Source: Caecitellus pseudoparvulus (lineage: Eukaryota; Bigyra: Bicosoecida). From it: 64,000 bases of DNA. Of the stretch, positions 19,026 to 30,203 are shown piece by piece. Under the pieces are notes generated by a model. That model searched no databases and was not told the DNA's origin. It saw nothing but the letters and a program-made list of their open reading frames with translations. Numbering within the stretch: position 1 is the first letter of the stretch; each line of letters starts with the position of its first letter. The stretch covers positions 359,439 to 423,438 of the forward strand of contig CBFFRQ010000065.1 of assembly GCA_965644315.1 (NCBI GenBank). Reading direction: 5' to 3'. The position numbers were made by a program, and so were the translations under genes.

Positions 19026-19268
19026 ATGGCCTCGCGTGTCGCTGATGCCATGCACAAGGTTGTGGCAGGGGGGCTCATTGCTGTCACTGGGGCAGGCATG
19101 GCCTCCATCGGCTGGGCGCTGTACTCTCTGTACGTCCTGCGGCCACGAGCTCGAGCAGCTGAGGCCAGTGCCCACGCTGACATGCCAGCTGAAGCGCCAG
19201 CTGCAGACCAGGCACTGGAGGCGCAAGCGGCTGTGCCAGAGGCCAGTAGTGATGCAGAGGCCAGGTGA
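19026..19268 (+). CDS. small single-pass membrane protein, COX14-like
   Basis: An intronless 80-residue protein. RVADAMHKVVAGGLIAVTG is followed by a hydrophobic stretch (about 13-36), YSLYVLRPR, and a polar Ala/Glu-rich tail. The pattern of Arg-Val-x-Asp-x-(Leu/Met)-His before one membrane span resembles COX14, a cytochrome-c-oxidase assembly factor of the mitochondrial inner membrane. The match is short and from memory. It could instead be any small mitochondrial membrane protein. Confidence 0.4.
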   Translation: MASRVADAMHKVVAGGLIAVTGAGMASIGWALYSLYVLRPRARAAEASAHADMPAEAPAADQALEAQAAVPEASSDAEAR

Positions 19269-19474
19269 CAGCAGCTTCCGGTGCATTGAGCTGCTGCTCC
19301 CTGCGCGGCAGCGTATTTCCCGTCCCGCCCAGCGGAATTTCGTTCCCACTCAACCAGCACTGGGCCTGTGAGGGCGTGCAGAACGCACGGAGAAGTGGAG
19401 CTCAGCGTGTTCCCTACAGAACAGGCAGATCTGTATTCCCTGTGCAAGCTCTGTTGCCCAGCACGCAGCACAAT

Positions 19475-20543
19475 TCACTCTGCGCTGGCATGCGTCACCC
19501 CGACATCATACCCCCGTGCCACGCACGCCTCCAGCGCAGCATCCGACCGAGGGTTCAGCCACCCCCCACTGGTGTCCAGCTCCCAGCACCGGTACAAGCA
19601 CTGTGCGCCTCGCCCGAAACACTGCTTGGCAGACAGCGCGGCGCCAGGCACAGCGGTGGCTGCATCCTGCGCAGCAGCAGTTGTCGCGTCGCCACCGGCC
19701 CGCCTCCGGGCCTTGCCTGCGCGCTCCTGGCCCGAGGAGGGGGGGGCAGCGGCTGGCAGGGCAGGGGGCGCTGCCTCGGCGCCCGCCTCCAGGTCTTGCC
19801 CGCGCCCAACGAGGAAGCAGCCGAACCGACTCAGCGTGCGCAGATCCGAGGCGCCCTGCACGCCTGCCCGGAACGCGTCATCACTCACCAAGGCCTTCAG
19901 CCCGACACCTTTGCTGTACTGGGTGTAGGCCAAGTTGAACATGTGGTTGGCGTGTGCTGCGGCGTCGGCTTCTGTGTCGCGCTCGGCACCGGCGTCAGGC
20001 GGACCTGACAGGTCCAGCGGCTCTGCCTCTCGAAAACCTGCATAGAACGGCAGATGGGAGCGTGAAGTGCCGTGAATGCCTGTGATGGCCTTGTCTCGCT
20101 TTGCTGGACTGGGTGTGCCGAAATTCTGCATGCGAAGCCCTCCTGAGCCTGCGGAATTCGCTGGCCTCACCTGCTCCTTGTGTGACGCAGAGCGACCGCA
20201 AGTGGGGACGTTTGGACAGAAAAGCGCCGCTGATGTAGGAACAAGATGGTACGATCTTCATGCCAGTCTCCTCAGCGTGCTGAAAGGCGGCCCCCACCAC
20301 AAGGGCAGCCAAGCCCTTGCCTCGCTGTGCTGGGTCGGTCCACGTGTGGTACAAGTCCAGGGTGCCCTTGCAGGCCCCTGGCCCGGAGCACTGCATGCCT
20401 GTCGCGGCGTACTCGACGTAAGCCACCTGCTTGCCGGAGGCGCGGTCCTGCACCGCGAAGCGCGAGCTCGCCGGCTGATGCTGCAGTGTGAAGTCACTCG
20501 CGCCGGGCGACGGAGCAGGGGCATCGCCTGACGATGCTGCCAT
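19475..20543 (-). CDS. GNAT N-acetyltransferase domain (NATD1-like) joined to a novel C-terminal region
   Basis: Residues 1-~122 form a compact GNAT fold of the NATD1/YidJ type: VAYVEYAATG, a short Cys-containing insert, LDLYHTWTDPAQRGKGLAA with the acetyl-CoA-binding R/Q-x-x-G-x-G/A loop, then MKIVPSCSYI. Splicing a 67-nt intron (20170-20104, GTGAGG..TCCAG) joins it in phase to the downstream frame for a 333-residue protein. Unspliced, the first frame would run to 19995 and overlap the second by about 135 bp, an unlikely layout. The C-terminal ~210 residues match nothing I recognise; they end in a Cys/Trp-rich block (QCLYRCWELDTSGGW). Two separate genes, the second starting at ATG 20131, remain possible. 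Confidence 0.55.
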
Positions 20544-20841
20544 GTCTGCTTGTATGCTATATGCGGAGTTTGGTTGAAGAGGGAGAGAATGCTCGAAGGC
20601 TACGTCTTGCTGGGAATGTGGATTGAGCTACAGCAGCCTTTGCAGCACCGAAAGCGGGCCTGCATGGACGGTGACAGCAGGGGGGCACAACTGGGAAAGT
20701 GTGAACTCAGACAGACTCCACGTGCAAATCAATCCAATGTGGAGTATGTGAGCCTCGTCACAGCCAGTCAAACCTTTTGATTGGCGCGTTGTGTGCTGCT
20801 GGACTGCGCCGTTTCGGCCGCGTTTCGCTCAACCAGCTGCC

Positions 20842-22702
20842 ATGATTGTGCTTGGCACGTATGAAGGCAGCATTGTCGGGTGGCGGCGTGTGGTGGGGGA
20901 ACCCCGTGTGCTGATCATGTCCTTCGCGTACAATGCCCACCAAGGCGCGCTGAAGACCATCAGCATCGACCACGCCCGGCAGTCCATCATGCTGTCTGGT
21001 GGCGTGGACGAACAAGTGCGGTGAGTGAGCTGCGCGGAAGGAGCCGGAGGCCCCCTTTGCGCACCTGCATGCATCCCCGCGCCCCGCCCATGCCACGACA
21101 GGCTGTATCGGCTGAACACACAGCGTGAAGAGGGGCTGTTGATGGAGCATGCCAGTGCGTCCCGCGCTGCAAGCCAGCCAGCTGGCTGTCAAAACTGCAC
21201 ACACCTCCCCGCCCCCTGCAACAGGCACCATCACCGCCTCGGCGTTCTGGGGCAAGCGCAACGCCATCACTGCGGATGCAGCAGGGCAAATTTGCATTTG
21301 GCGGTGCCACGACTGGTTGTGTCTGCACCAGGCAGCCGCCCACGAAGGCGAGGTGCTGGGTGTGGCAGTGCATCGAACTGGGCGCCTCGCACTCACAGTG
21401 GGGGCCGACAACCAGTGCAAACTGTGGGAGCTGGCAAAGGGCGCCTGCATGCACAGTGCAGACGTGGGCAGCACGCCTGTCGCCGTGGCGTGGTCGCCAG
21501 ACTGCACGCAGTACGTTGTTGTAACGCAGCAGGAGGTGCTGGTGCACAGCGGCGCCACAGGGCAGCGCCTGCACACTGTGCCCCATTCCAGCAAGCCCAC
21601 CTGCGCTGTGTTCTTGTCTGACCACTTGCTGGCCACAGGTGCAGCAGACTGTTCCGTGCGCGTGTGGAACACAGAGGCGGGCGCCTTGCAGGCGGTGCTG
21701 CCGACTGGCCACGCCAACCGCATCAAGGCTTTGAATTGGCTGCCCAGCTCCACCCTGGACGAAGTGGAGGGGGCGCCTGAAGGAGTCAGTGATGCGGACG
21801 ATGGGCCCACTGGTGACCTGTCTACCCAAGCACCCGCCCTTGCCCTGCGCAAGACTGCCGAGATGCAGGGGGGCGTGCGGGTGGCGCCTGACTCTGGCGC
21901 GGGCGTGCTGGTGACGGTGGGCAGCACGGGCACTGTGAAGTTGTGGGACATGGGCCCACTGGTGGCCCCACCCGCCGACACGCCAGACCACCTGCCCAAG
22001 GGCTGGGCCGCTGAGGCAGCCGAGTGGGGTGGGGTGGCGGTGGTAGAGCGTCCCGCCCTGCAGGGCATCGCTCCCCTGGCTACACTTTGGGGAGCGCATG
22101 GCTCCCGTGTCACCTGCTGTGCCGTCGGACGGCACATCCCCATCGCAAAGGCCTCCGACCTGCAGCATGTGGCAGTCGCGGCATCCCAGGCTAGCGGGGG
22201 GGTGGCGCCCTCAGCCCTCCCCTCAAAGGCAGCGCCAGCGCCAGGGCGCGCCACGGCAGGCTCCAAAGCCACGCTGAAACGCAGCAAGGCGGCCAAAGCA
22301 CAGCCTGCTCCCAAGGCACGCGGCAAGGGTGGCCCCACAGCTGCGCGCTTCAACGTCAAGAAGTCCCGCCCAGTGCCCACAGCTGGTGGCCAGGCGGCTG
22401 AGCAGCCGGCACCAGCACGTGCCTCTGGCACTGCCAAGGGGGGCAAGAAGCGCAGGAGAGCAGAGGGCGGTGTGGCAGTGCCTGCAAACTCCAGTGCCCC
22501 GTCGGCCAGAGGCGGGGCCAAGGCAGCCCGAACGGCTGAGAAGCAATCACCTGCCGCCAAGGCCAAGCCTGGCGTCGTGAACTTCCTGTCCAAGAAGCAG
22601 AGTCGGTCCCTCGTGCGTGGGGCGCAGAGGAAGCAGAAGCGCCGCGGCCAGCGCAGCGAACGGCAGGCTGAGCGGCTGGAGGCTCGTGGCCAGCGTCAGT
22701 GA
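20842..22702 (+). CDS. PAK1IP1: WD40 ribosome-biogenesis protein PAK1IP1/MAK11
   Basis: Three exons (20842-21020, 21102-21154, 21225-22702), in phase, encode 569 residues. It opens with MIVLGTYEGSIVGWR, like the family's IIVGTYE start. WD repeats follow: LSGGVDEQVR; ITADAAGQICIWRC; HRTGRLALTVGADNQCKLW; AWSPDCTQYVVV; and ATGAADCSVRVWN. The order and spacing match human PAK1IP1 and yeast Mak11, which recruit factors to pre-60S particles in the nucleolus. About 165 C-terminal residues are Lys/Arg/Ala/Pro-rich, much longer than in the family, and likely hold nucleolar targeting. NOG1, another 60S factor, is two genes away. Confidence 0.87.
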
Positions 22703-22859
22703 GCGGGCCAGGATCGCACCCCCGGCGAGGGCAGCCAAGGCAGTGGGGAGAATGGGTGTAAATTCAAAGCCGCCCATTTCTTCCCACCCCCTTCGGTCCC
22801 ACTCGCCCCTCTTCCTCCCCTGAACCCGCCGGCAGCCTTCCACGTGACTGAGCAGTGGC

Positions 22860-22869
22860 CAATTTCCGC
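22860..22869 (+). promoter_or_regulatory. CAATTTCCGC motif upstream of DPM2
   Basis: CAATTTCCGC in sense orientation about 50-60 bp before the DPM2 start codon. Confidence 0.35.
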
Positions 22870-22918
22870 GCTGCACACCTCAGCGCCCCTGTCCCACCCC
22901 TGCCCCCTTCACCTCACA

Positions 22919-23350
22919 ATGGTGAGTGACGCCACGCGCAGCAAGTACAGATCTGCTGCATGCAGCTGTGGACACACAAGCTGTCCTCTGTACAGGCCGT
23001 CATTGACAAGGTTGTTGGCACCGCCATGCTGCTGGCTGCTGCAGTCATCTTCGCATACTACACAGCCTGGGTTGTCGTCACGGTGCGTACAGCAGCATCA
23101 TGTGCAGGCGCACCTTGTTGTGGCAGCATGCACTGGTCCTGCACCCGTGCATGCCCTGCCTGCGCAGCCTTTCCTGGGCACTGAGGACCCGCTGTTGGCG
23201 TACTTCCCTGATCGGTACTACGCTGTGGCGCTGCCTGCTGTGTTGCTGGTGGCGGGCGTCACGCTAGTCATGGCCTTCGTGGGGGTGGTCATGATGAAGA
23301 CGGCTGCGAAGAAGGCCAAGAAGGCTGCAGAGTCCAAGAAGGACGCCTGA
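22919..23350 (+). CDS. DPM2: dolichol-phosphate mannosyltransferase regulatory subunit 2
   Basis: Exons 22919-22921, 22996-23082 and 23168-23350 encode 90 residues. Exon 1 is nothing but the ATG, directly followed by GTGAGTG. Without it no ATG precedes the conserved block AVIDKVVGTAM. Two membrane spans (AMLLAAAVIFAYYTAWVVVT; VALPAVLLVAGVTLVMAFVGVV) flank the family's PF...YFPDRYYA loop, and the tail is Lys/Ala-rich. Human DPM2 has the same length and motifs (FTYYTAWVI, YAVAIP). DPM2 holds the catalytic DPM1 on the ER membrane for dolichol-phosphate-mannose synthesis. CAATTTCCGC lies about 60 bp upstream of the ATG. Confidence 0.9.
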   Translation: MVSDATRSKYRSAACSCGHTSCPLYRPSLTRLLAPPCCWLLQSSSHTTQPGLSSRCVQQHHVQAHLVVAACTGPAPVHALPAQPFLGTEDPLLAYFPDRYYAVALPAVLLVAGVTLVMAFVGVVMMKTAAKKAKKAAESKKDA

Positions 23351-23525
23351 TGCCCTGCCACGCCACGTGCCACGCCACGGCCTTCCGAGCCGATCCCCCG
23401 CCCCACCGTGCGGGCGTGCTGGGCGGCAGCGGCGCACAGGCGTCCTTCCCTGCCGCCCAACCCCACGCTTGGGCTGCTCACAGCGCTGCCCAGTCCTCGC
23501 TCCCAGTGCTTGCGAAATACAAGAC

Positions 23526-23534
23526 AATGCATTG
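23526..23534. terminator. palindromic AATGCATTG between DPM2 and NOG1
   Basis: AATGCATT lies 176 bp past the DPM2 stop and 16 bp past the NOG1 stop on the other strand, so it reads AATGCA for both convergent genes. Proposed as a shared polyadenylation signal (inference). Confidence 0.4.
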
Positions 23535-23549
23535 GCCCACGCGGCAGCC

Positions 23550-26150
23550 TCAGCGCCTGTCGTGTGTGCCCAGACGCCGCTTGCCAGAGTACAAGTGCTT
23601 GGGCATGGCTGTGCCCTCGAAGCGGTCCGCCTCGCCCTTGCGGCCCACCCTGTTGCGGCTGCGCTGCAGCATGCGGCCCAGCTTGAACGCGGCGCGCTTC
23701 TGCGTGAGGTCCTTGAACCCGTCTGAAGGCGTCCACGTGGTGAGGTCCACGCCACGCTCGCGCACAGAGGCTGAGCGTGAGCGCTCCCTGGACTTGTGCC
23801 GTGCCGCCACGGCGGGTGCTTCCTCGCCCTCGCCGTCACCGCCCTGGCGACGGGTGCGTGAGCGACCACGCACTTGGCTGGGGGTGCGCTTGTCTGCGTG
23901 AGCGAGGTCGACGTCCTCGTCGCCGCGACCACGGCTGCGACCACGCTTGCGCTTGATGCCTCGGGGGGCCGTCTGCGCCACCTGCTCGCTGATGGCCTTG
24001 GCCGTCGCCTCGTCCACGCCCTTGCGGATGAGACGCCCCTCCAGGCCGCTGGCAGTGGGCGCGCCGATGATCTTGCGAGGGACAGCGCCCCGGTTGTGGC
24101 CCTTCTCGCGGCCAGCCGCCCGTCGCAGCGCGTCGCGCCGCGCTCGCACGGCGTGGGCCATGGCAGCCTGCTTGCGCCGCTCCAGTGTGTCGGGGGCGTA
24201 CAGCCCCGACGCCTTCTCAGCCTCGTACTGCGCCAGCAGGGCAGCCTCCTCCGCCTCCAGCGCCTGCACGTGAGCCAGGATGTCGGGGTCCACGTAGTCG
24301 AAGACGTTCATGCCGTCCATGAACTGGGGCATGACGTCATCCTTCCACCCGTCCTCTGCCAGCAGGTAGTCCTTCGTGTCGTCGGGGCGGTACACACCCA
24401 TGCCGCCCAAGGCGCGCTCGCGGTCCACCTCCAGAACGGCGCCACCGGGTCCAGTGCCGGTGACCACCACTGCCCCCTCGGGCACGGCGCCACCCGCCTT
24501 GGCAGCCTCTGCCGCTGAGATGACCGTCACGGCGCCACCCGCCTTGGCCCCCGAGGCTGCCACGAGGGCATCCCCCGTGATGGAGGGGCCGGGAAGGTCG
24601 TACGCACGGCCGCCCAGGCCACTCGCCGTCATTGCAGGCAGGGCTCCGCCGCCGATGATGGCGGATGCAGGGGGCATGCCGAGGCCAGCGCTGCCGCCCA
24701 CCTCGAAGTCATCCTCCTCGTCGTCCCCGCCGCGCACTGTGAGCACGCCTGAGGCCGAGGTGGGCCCCACCGCCGTGCCGAAGCCCGCTGCCGCCTCGGC
24801 ACCCAGTCGATCAGCCTCTGCCTTCGCTGCCGCCTTCACGGCGCGGCGAGCGGCTACTGCTGCTGGGATGTTGGCTGTGCGCACCCGGCCATCTCGAGGT
24901 TTGGGCATGGTGACGGTGAGGCGGTTCAGGACCTTGGCGATCTTGCCGCGCTGCTGCATCTTGCGCGCGACGCGGATGCGCTTCAGCACGTCACAGGCCG
25001 TGTTGCGCACGTGCATGACGCCCTCGTCCGTGAAGTTGGACATGGTGGCGAAGGTGGCGCCGGAGTTGGCCACGAGCCCCTCGATGCGCTGGCGAGAGTA
25101 GGCGTCCAGTGTGTCCCACGGCTGTGCGTCGGTCTTGGTGGCCACGATGAGCAGGGGGCGGTCCGTGAACAGCGGCTTGATGTTCTCGAACAGGCGCGCC
25201 TGCTGCTCAATGGTGAAGCCACACTGCTCGGAGATGTCGATGAAGAAGAGCACGGTGGCGTGCAGGTGCGCCAGGGCCGTGATGGCCTGCATCTCGATGG
25301 TGTTGCGTTCCTCCAGGGGGTGGTCCAGAATGCCCGGCGTGTCCAGCACCTGCCACCTGCCGAAGTCGTAGTCGAAGTGCCCCACAAACAAGGACTTGGT
25401 CGTGAAGGCGTATGGCTGCACCTCCACGTCTGCTCGAGACACCTTGTTCATGAAGGAGGACTTGCCCACGTTGGGGTACCCCGTCACGATCAGCGTGCGG
25501 GTGGTGGGGTCGATGGATGGCAGGCGGGAGAGATGCTTGCGCACCTCCTCCAAGTACTCCAAGTTCGGGCGCTGCTTCTTGATCAGCGTGCACATGCGCC
25601 CCAGAGCGGCCACCTTCACCTGCTTGCACGCGAAGGCCGTGTCACCTGTGACGGGGGCGGGCAGTGAGCGCCGAAAGTGCTGCCTGCGTTTCACCTGGCC
25701 CGCGAAACGCCAGCGCTCGCTCACCATACTGCAGCATTTTGCCGTAGTCATTGGCCAGCTTGTCCACCAGACTGCGGCAGGTGTTCAGCTGCCCCAACGC
25801 CAGCTTGTAGTGGTCCTTGTCGTACAGGACGTTGATCAGGTCGGCGTAGAAAGGGTGCACATCCTGTGGGAGGAGCAGAACAGTGTTCGCACCCTGCCAC
25901 GCCAGCGCCCCTGCAGCCTGCCGGCACTCACGTCCAGGCGGGGGAAGTCGTCCAGAATACGCGTGAGGCGCTCGTGGATGGTGGAGGAGGTGAACTTCAC
26001 CTTGTTCATGTAGAACTTGCGGATGCGGCTGATGGCAAAGTTGGGGTGGATCTGAGACGGCGTCTTCCTCGTCGTCTTGCTCAGCACGGCGTCGATCATG
26101 TCCGGTGCAGACAGCACCGGCTGAATGCCCTTGAAGTTGTACCCTGACAT
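23550..26150 (-). CDS. NOG1: nucleolar GTP-binding protein 1 (60S assembly GTPase)
   Basis: Three exons (26150-25932, 25863-25725, 25645-23550) encode 817 residues. The start MSGYNFKGI, the [16 protein letters not shown] block, and [12 protein letters not shown] formed exactly across intron 2 match NOG1/GTPBP4 closely. The GTPase domain has G1 GYPNVGKS (175-182), G3 DTPG and G4 TKTD. An LPSIDP linker precedes it. After the GTPase comes an acidic/Gly-rich middle and a basic Arg/Ser-rich tail with an [10 protein letters not shown]-type stretch, likely nucleolar. It is needed for pre-60S maturation and export. The family's usual length is ~630-650; the extra length lies in low-complexity C-terminal segments. 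Confidence 0.95.
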
Positions 26151-26386
26151 GTTGTCCTAGTTGTCTGCTTGTTCAGGGGGCTTCACACGCCTGTAGGGCT
26201 GACAGGCACAGGCCAGCGGCAGCTGCAGGAATCGTGCTCTGGGAGCAAATTCCGCCCTCACACGGGAGCCAGCAGCGTGCAGCGCAGCCACCAGAGACAC
26301 AGGTGGGCGCAGAGGGGACACGTGCAAGACAGTACGTTGGCATTGGGTGTGCAGGCCCTGAATTTTGTCGCGGTGCTGGGCAATGC

Positions 26387-28393
26387 CTAGGCTGTAAGCG
26401 CCAAGTACAGCAGCAAGCCACCCAGCATGCCAATGTTCTTGAAAAAGTGCACGAATTCGGCGCTAAAGGCGTCCGGAAAAGTTGGGACAAAAGCACTCTC
26501 CACATTCTCCACCGCTCCTGTGGAAGTTGTGGGCGGGCTGCTCTCAGGCGCTCCCCGACGGCCGGCGCTGCGTGCACGCCCGTCCTTGCCCGTCCCCTCG
26601 GCGCCGCTCCTGGTGCCCTCTGCCTCGCTCTGGGCCTTGGCAGCTGCCTGCAGGATGGCACGCTCCACTTGGGGCTCCCAGGCATTGCTGCGCAGACCGA
26701 CATTCCAGAAATCGTGCACGAGGAAGGTGACGGGCGCCAGAAACGCCACCAGCACCATGGCAGCTTCGCGTGGGTACACCCCGAACATGAAGGCGAGACT
26801 GGCCAGGTACTGCCCAGCAACAGCCAGTGCCAGGGCAGTGCTAGCCAGGGGCAGGGGCAGCAAGGCAGCCTCGGCGTGTCCGTTTCGCGACGTGGCAACG
26901 CAGCACAGCGCGCCACGAGCGCTTGCGAGGAAGTATGACAGCTTGCTCTGCACCAGGCGGCTGGCGTGGTGCCACATGATGATGTTGTTCACACCTCCCA
27001 GGCAGAACAGGATGGCCAGCGTGAAGCGCCCCAGCACTGCCGCCGGCACGAGAGCGGCAAACGCGGCAGTGCCAGTGCTGAGCGCGAACTGTGCCGTTTG
27101 CTGTGGCAGCGTGGCTAGGTCGTCCCCACCACGCCTGAAGCGTGCGATGAGCGCAAAGGCCCAAGGCAACATGCACGCAAAGATGGAGACGGCGGTGACT
27201 GCTGGCCAGAGGACCGCCTGTGGGACGTCCACGTCGCCCCACACGCCCGTGTGAACCCAGTACGGGTGAGGAATGTTGAAGAATTCCTTCGGCGCATGTG
27301 GCGCAACCCACCCCTCGAAGGCGTCGGGAGACAGCGCTCCAGTGCCCAGGGCAAGTGCCGCCGCGGCTCGAATGTGCGGCGGGGCAGCGTTCAACACAGA
27401 TCCCGGTACAGGGAGCAGCACCCCCGCCACGACCTGCACTAGCACGGCCAAGAGGGTGGCCGCCCAGCCGCCCAAAACCAAAAAGGTGAAGTACGCAGCG
27501 TTCAAATTTCCGCGTGCGCCGGTGGTGCGCGCACTGCGTGCCGTGCAGCGGTGCAGAACGACGGCGCACGATGTCGCGCCTGCAGCGGCGTCCACCGCAA
27601 TGTCCCGCGTGTTATTGGCGTGCTGCGTGTGAAAGGGGACAGCGAGGTGCACGTGCAGGTAGCTTCACGCAAAAGAAGACGAAGCGCACGCGGTGCCAAA
27701 GCGCCACGCACCAGAATGCCCGTTGTAAGCAGGCCAACGCCAAGTGACAGAGTCAACACGCTGGCTGGCACGCGGCCGACCATGGCGAGGGAGGCCCCTG
27801 CCATGACCAGCGGACCGAAGGCTGTGAACACGGCCATGTCTCCGAGCCCATTGTACTTGAGGCTGATGGGCTTGGCAGTGTAGAAGACGCCGATGGCTAT
27901 GCCTGCTGCGGCAACGGGCAGAAACGTTGCCACACCCCGCACCTCCACGTAGTACCCGCACACTGCCCCCGCCACCGTCAAGCAAGCAATGGCGAGGCCA
28001 GCGACAGTGTTGGGCGACACGATGCCGTCCACCAAGCTGCGATCGTCTGCACGGCTGGGCGTGTCCAGGCCTGACTTGTGGTCCACCCAAGTGTTGACCA
28101 GGTTGCCTGCAGCATGCGCGAAGACAGCTCCAAAGACGGGCAGCAGCACGTCCTGAGGCTGCACTTCCCGGCCCTCAGTCAGTAGGAGGGTGGCAGTCAG
28201 TGCCACGGGTACGAAGGACACAGCAAAGCTCCACGGCCGCATGGCAAGGATCTGCAAGCCGCCGCGCAAGGGCGAGGTGCGAGCGGAAATTACTCAGCCC
28301 ACCACGCAAGCAGGCGACACGCACCGTCGACCGCAGCCATGTCGGCACCCAAGCACCCTTCACCCCAAAATACGCGAGACTTGCAGCGTCCAT
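26387..28393 (-). CDS. UbiA prenyltransferase (UBIAD1/MenA type) fused to a DoxX-like membrane domain
   Basis: Three exons (28393-28325, 28251-27712, 27622-26387), in phase, encode 614 residues. Splicing at 27712/27622 forms ATTCTG-CACGCC, giving GIL-HANNTRD, the second polyprenyltransferase motif. Motif 1 is NLVNTWVDHKSGLD (73-86), motif 2 NNTRDIAVD (206-214). LALRPWSF-like ILAMRPWSF and TLPQQTAQ match UBIAD1, which prenylates quinone rings (menaquinone/ubiquinone type) in membranes. From about residue 398 a second hydrophobic unit begins (LGRFTLAILFCLGGVNN), with LVHDFW and FFKNIGMLGGLLLY, typical of DoxX. A low-complexity Ser/Gly/Glu segment lies between HDFW and the last span. The fusion joins a quinone-tail enzyme to a family found in quinone-linked redox complexes. 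I know no such fusion. Confidence 0.82.
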
Positions 28394-28513
28394 CTTGGAC
28401 GCACCGCCGTCGCTTGCCGGGTCTTGCCACTGCAGGCAGAATCCGCCACTGGGCCTGGGCCTGACGTGGCAGCGATGCGTGCATTGTGCGCCACGTCACC
28501 AACTGCGCCGGCG

Positions 28514-29899
28514 TCACCCCCTGAGCTCCGCCTCCACACCAAATCGAGAAAGGGGCAGGGACAGCTGCGGTGCCTCCCCTGCCAGCATCTCCCCCATGCT
28601 CTGTCGCCCGAACAGGTACCCCATGCTCATGCCGTGCCCTGTGAAGCCGCCAGCCCACCACACTGGAGGGGCAGAACCTGTGCAAGGAAGGGAAGGGGCA
28701 AAAACTGTGCAAACCGCCTGCACGCCATAATCACAGTGTGCGTGCACTCAGGCCTCACCTTTGCTCTGGGCCAGCACTGGCCCTGCAGCAGGCAAGCCAT
28801 CGGGGCTGAAACCCATTGTGCCGCACCACGCTTGTTGGGGTGCGAAGGGGGCCCCTAGCAGAGCCTGGGCAAAGGCGGCCAAGCTGCCTTGCACCTCCTT
28901 TGATGTCGCGTCGTCAGTGCCCACTTGGGATGCTGCGTGTGCCCTGCGGCAGCCCCCCATGAGGAGGCTGCCGCCTGGGCCTTCGCGGAAGTACTTGTCC
29001 CCTCTGTCTGCGTAGTACGCAAAGGCCAGCTCCAAGCCCGGCATCGTCCCTGACACCATCTGACCCTTAACTGGGCGGGCCAGGGCGCCCACCGCCTCCG
29101 GCAGCAGGGACGGAGTCACAGCCTGGGTGTAACCGTTGGTCGCCACAAGCACCTGCCGAGCCAGGACTCGCCCGTGGCCTGCTGAGAGACACCAGGCCTC
29201 TCCATCTGAGGTGGGCGAAATGTCATGCACTGGGCAGTGCTCGTGCACAGGGTCAGTCAGCGCGCTCTGCAGCACGCTGAGAATGTGCATGGGGTTCACG
29301 ATGCGGTCGCCAGGGTTTACGAGGCCCACCAGCGGTCGCGGCGCGCCGTCCTCTGCCCCCCCCCGCCACACACTGTCCTGCACCTGCCCGGGGTACACCA
29401 GCTCTGCTTCCAGGCCCTGGCTGCCCATAAGGGCGCAGGTGGCCTCCAGGTCCGCCGCCTCCTCTGCATCCAGCGCCAGCAGGCAGCTGGGCTTGGCCTG
29501 CACCGAGTGCAGCTCCATCACGCCGACGTCTTGCAAGGCGGCAATGTTTGCCTCTGTGAATCGCCACAGGGCCTGTGCTGCTTCCACACCAAACTGCTCC
29601 GTTGCGACTTTGAAGTTGTCGGCAAAGCCTCGGATGAGGAAACCTGCATTGCGCCCGCTGGCGCCGCAGCCCACCACGCCTGCCTCCAGCACCGCGACAC
29701 GCTGCCCGCGCTGCTGGGCTTCCAGGGCCGCACCCAGGCCGCAAATCCCACCCCCAACCACAGCTACATCTACATGGCTCGTGCTGTCCCAGCTGCTCGA
29801 CTGCCACAGGCTTGTGCTGGACAGCCTGCAGGCGCCAGCTGCGGAATGTGCGCTTGATGCCGCAGCCGGCCAAACTTTGCGCTGCAGCACACTGGCCAT
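28514..29899 (-). CDS. FAD-dependent oxidoreductase, DAO family
   Basis: Two exons (29899-28759, 28677-28514) give 434 residues. The first ~40 residues are Ser/Ala/Arg-rich, a probable mitochondrial presequence. A Rossmann strand VDVAVVGGGICGLGAAL carries GxGxxG (49-54) for FAD. GCGASGRNAGFL is the second FAD contact typical of the DAO/GlpO/sarcosine-oxidase group, and LVATNGYT follows. Exon 2 supplies the family's closing FAD loop, WWAGGFTGHGMSMG, so the intron model is well supported. The substrate is unknown; an amine or amino acid is likely from the family. It is divergent with EXO5. Confidence 0.82.
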
Positions 29900-30203
29900 G
29901 GGGGGCAGAGCAGGGGGTGCAATTCAGTCAGATATGAGTAATGTAGCACACACGTCGTTGGGGGTTGGAATTTTTATCATTATGATTACCTAGCACTCTC
30001 GAGGAAGGAAAAACTGCTGCGCGTGTGATCTTGGCCACCATTCAGAAAAAGGGACAGTCACACACCAATAGACACTCACCACTGCTGACATTAATTTTCG
30101 AAGTCCATGTTTCAAGTACCCACGAAAGAGCAGAGACCACAAGGACGACTTTCTGGTTCAGTTACACCACGTATTGCAGCGAAGGCCTGTGGAAGTGGCC
30201 GGC
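29900..30203. promoter_or_regulatory. AT-rich bidirectional promoter, FAD oxidoreductase / EXO5
   Basis: This 304-bp spacer between divergent genes is one of the most AT-rich stretches in the window, especially 29930-30110, with TTTTTATCATTATGATTACC and TTAATTTTCG. No coding exon is supported. Low nucleosome affinity or promoter elements are likely (inference). Confidence 0.4.

Noticed and set aside
19995-20543. Unspliced GNAT frame running to 19995
   Set aside because: Its last ~60 residues are Arg/His-rich junk overlapping a better frame; the 67-nt intron is preferred.
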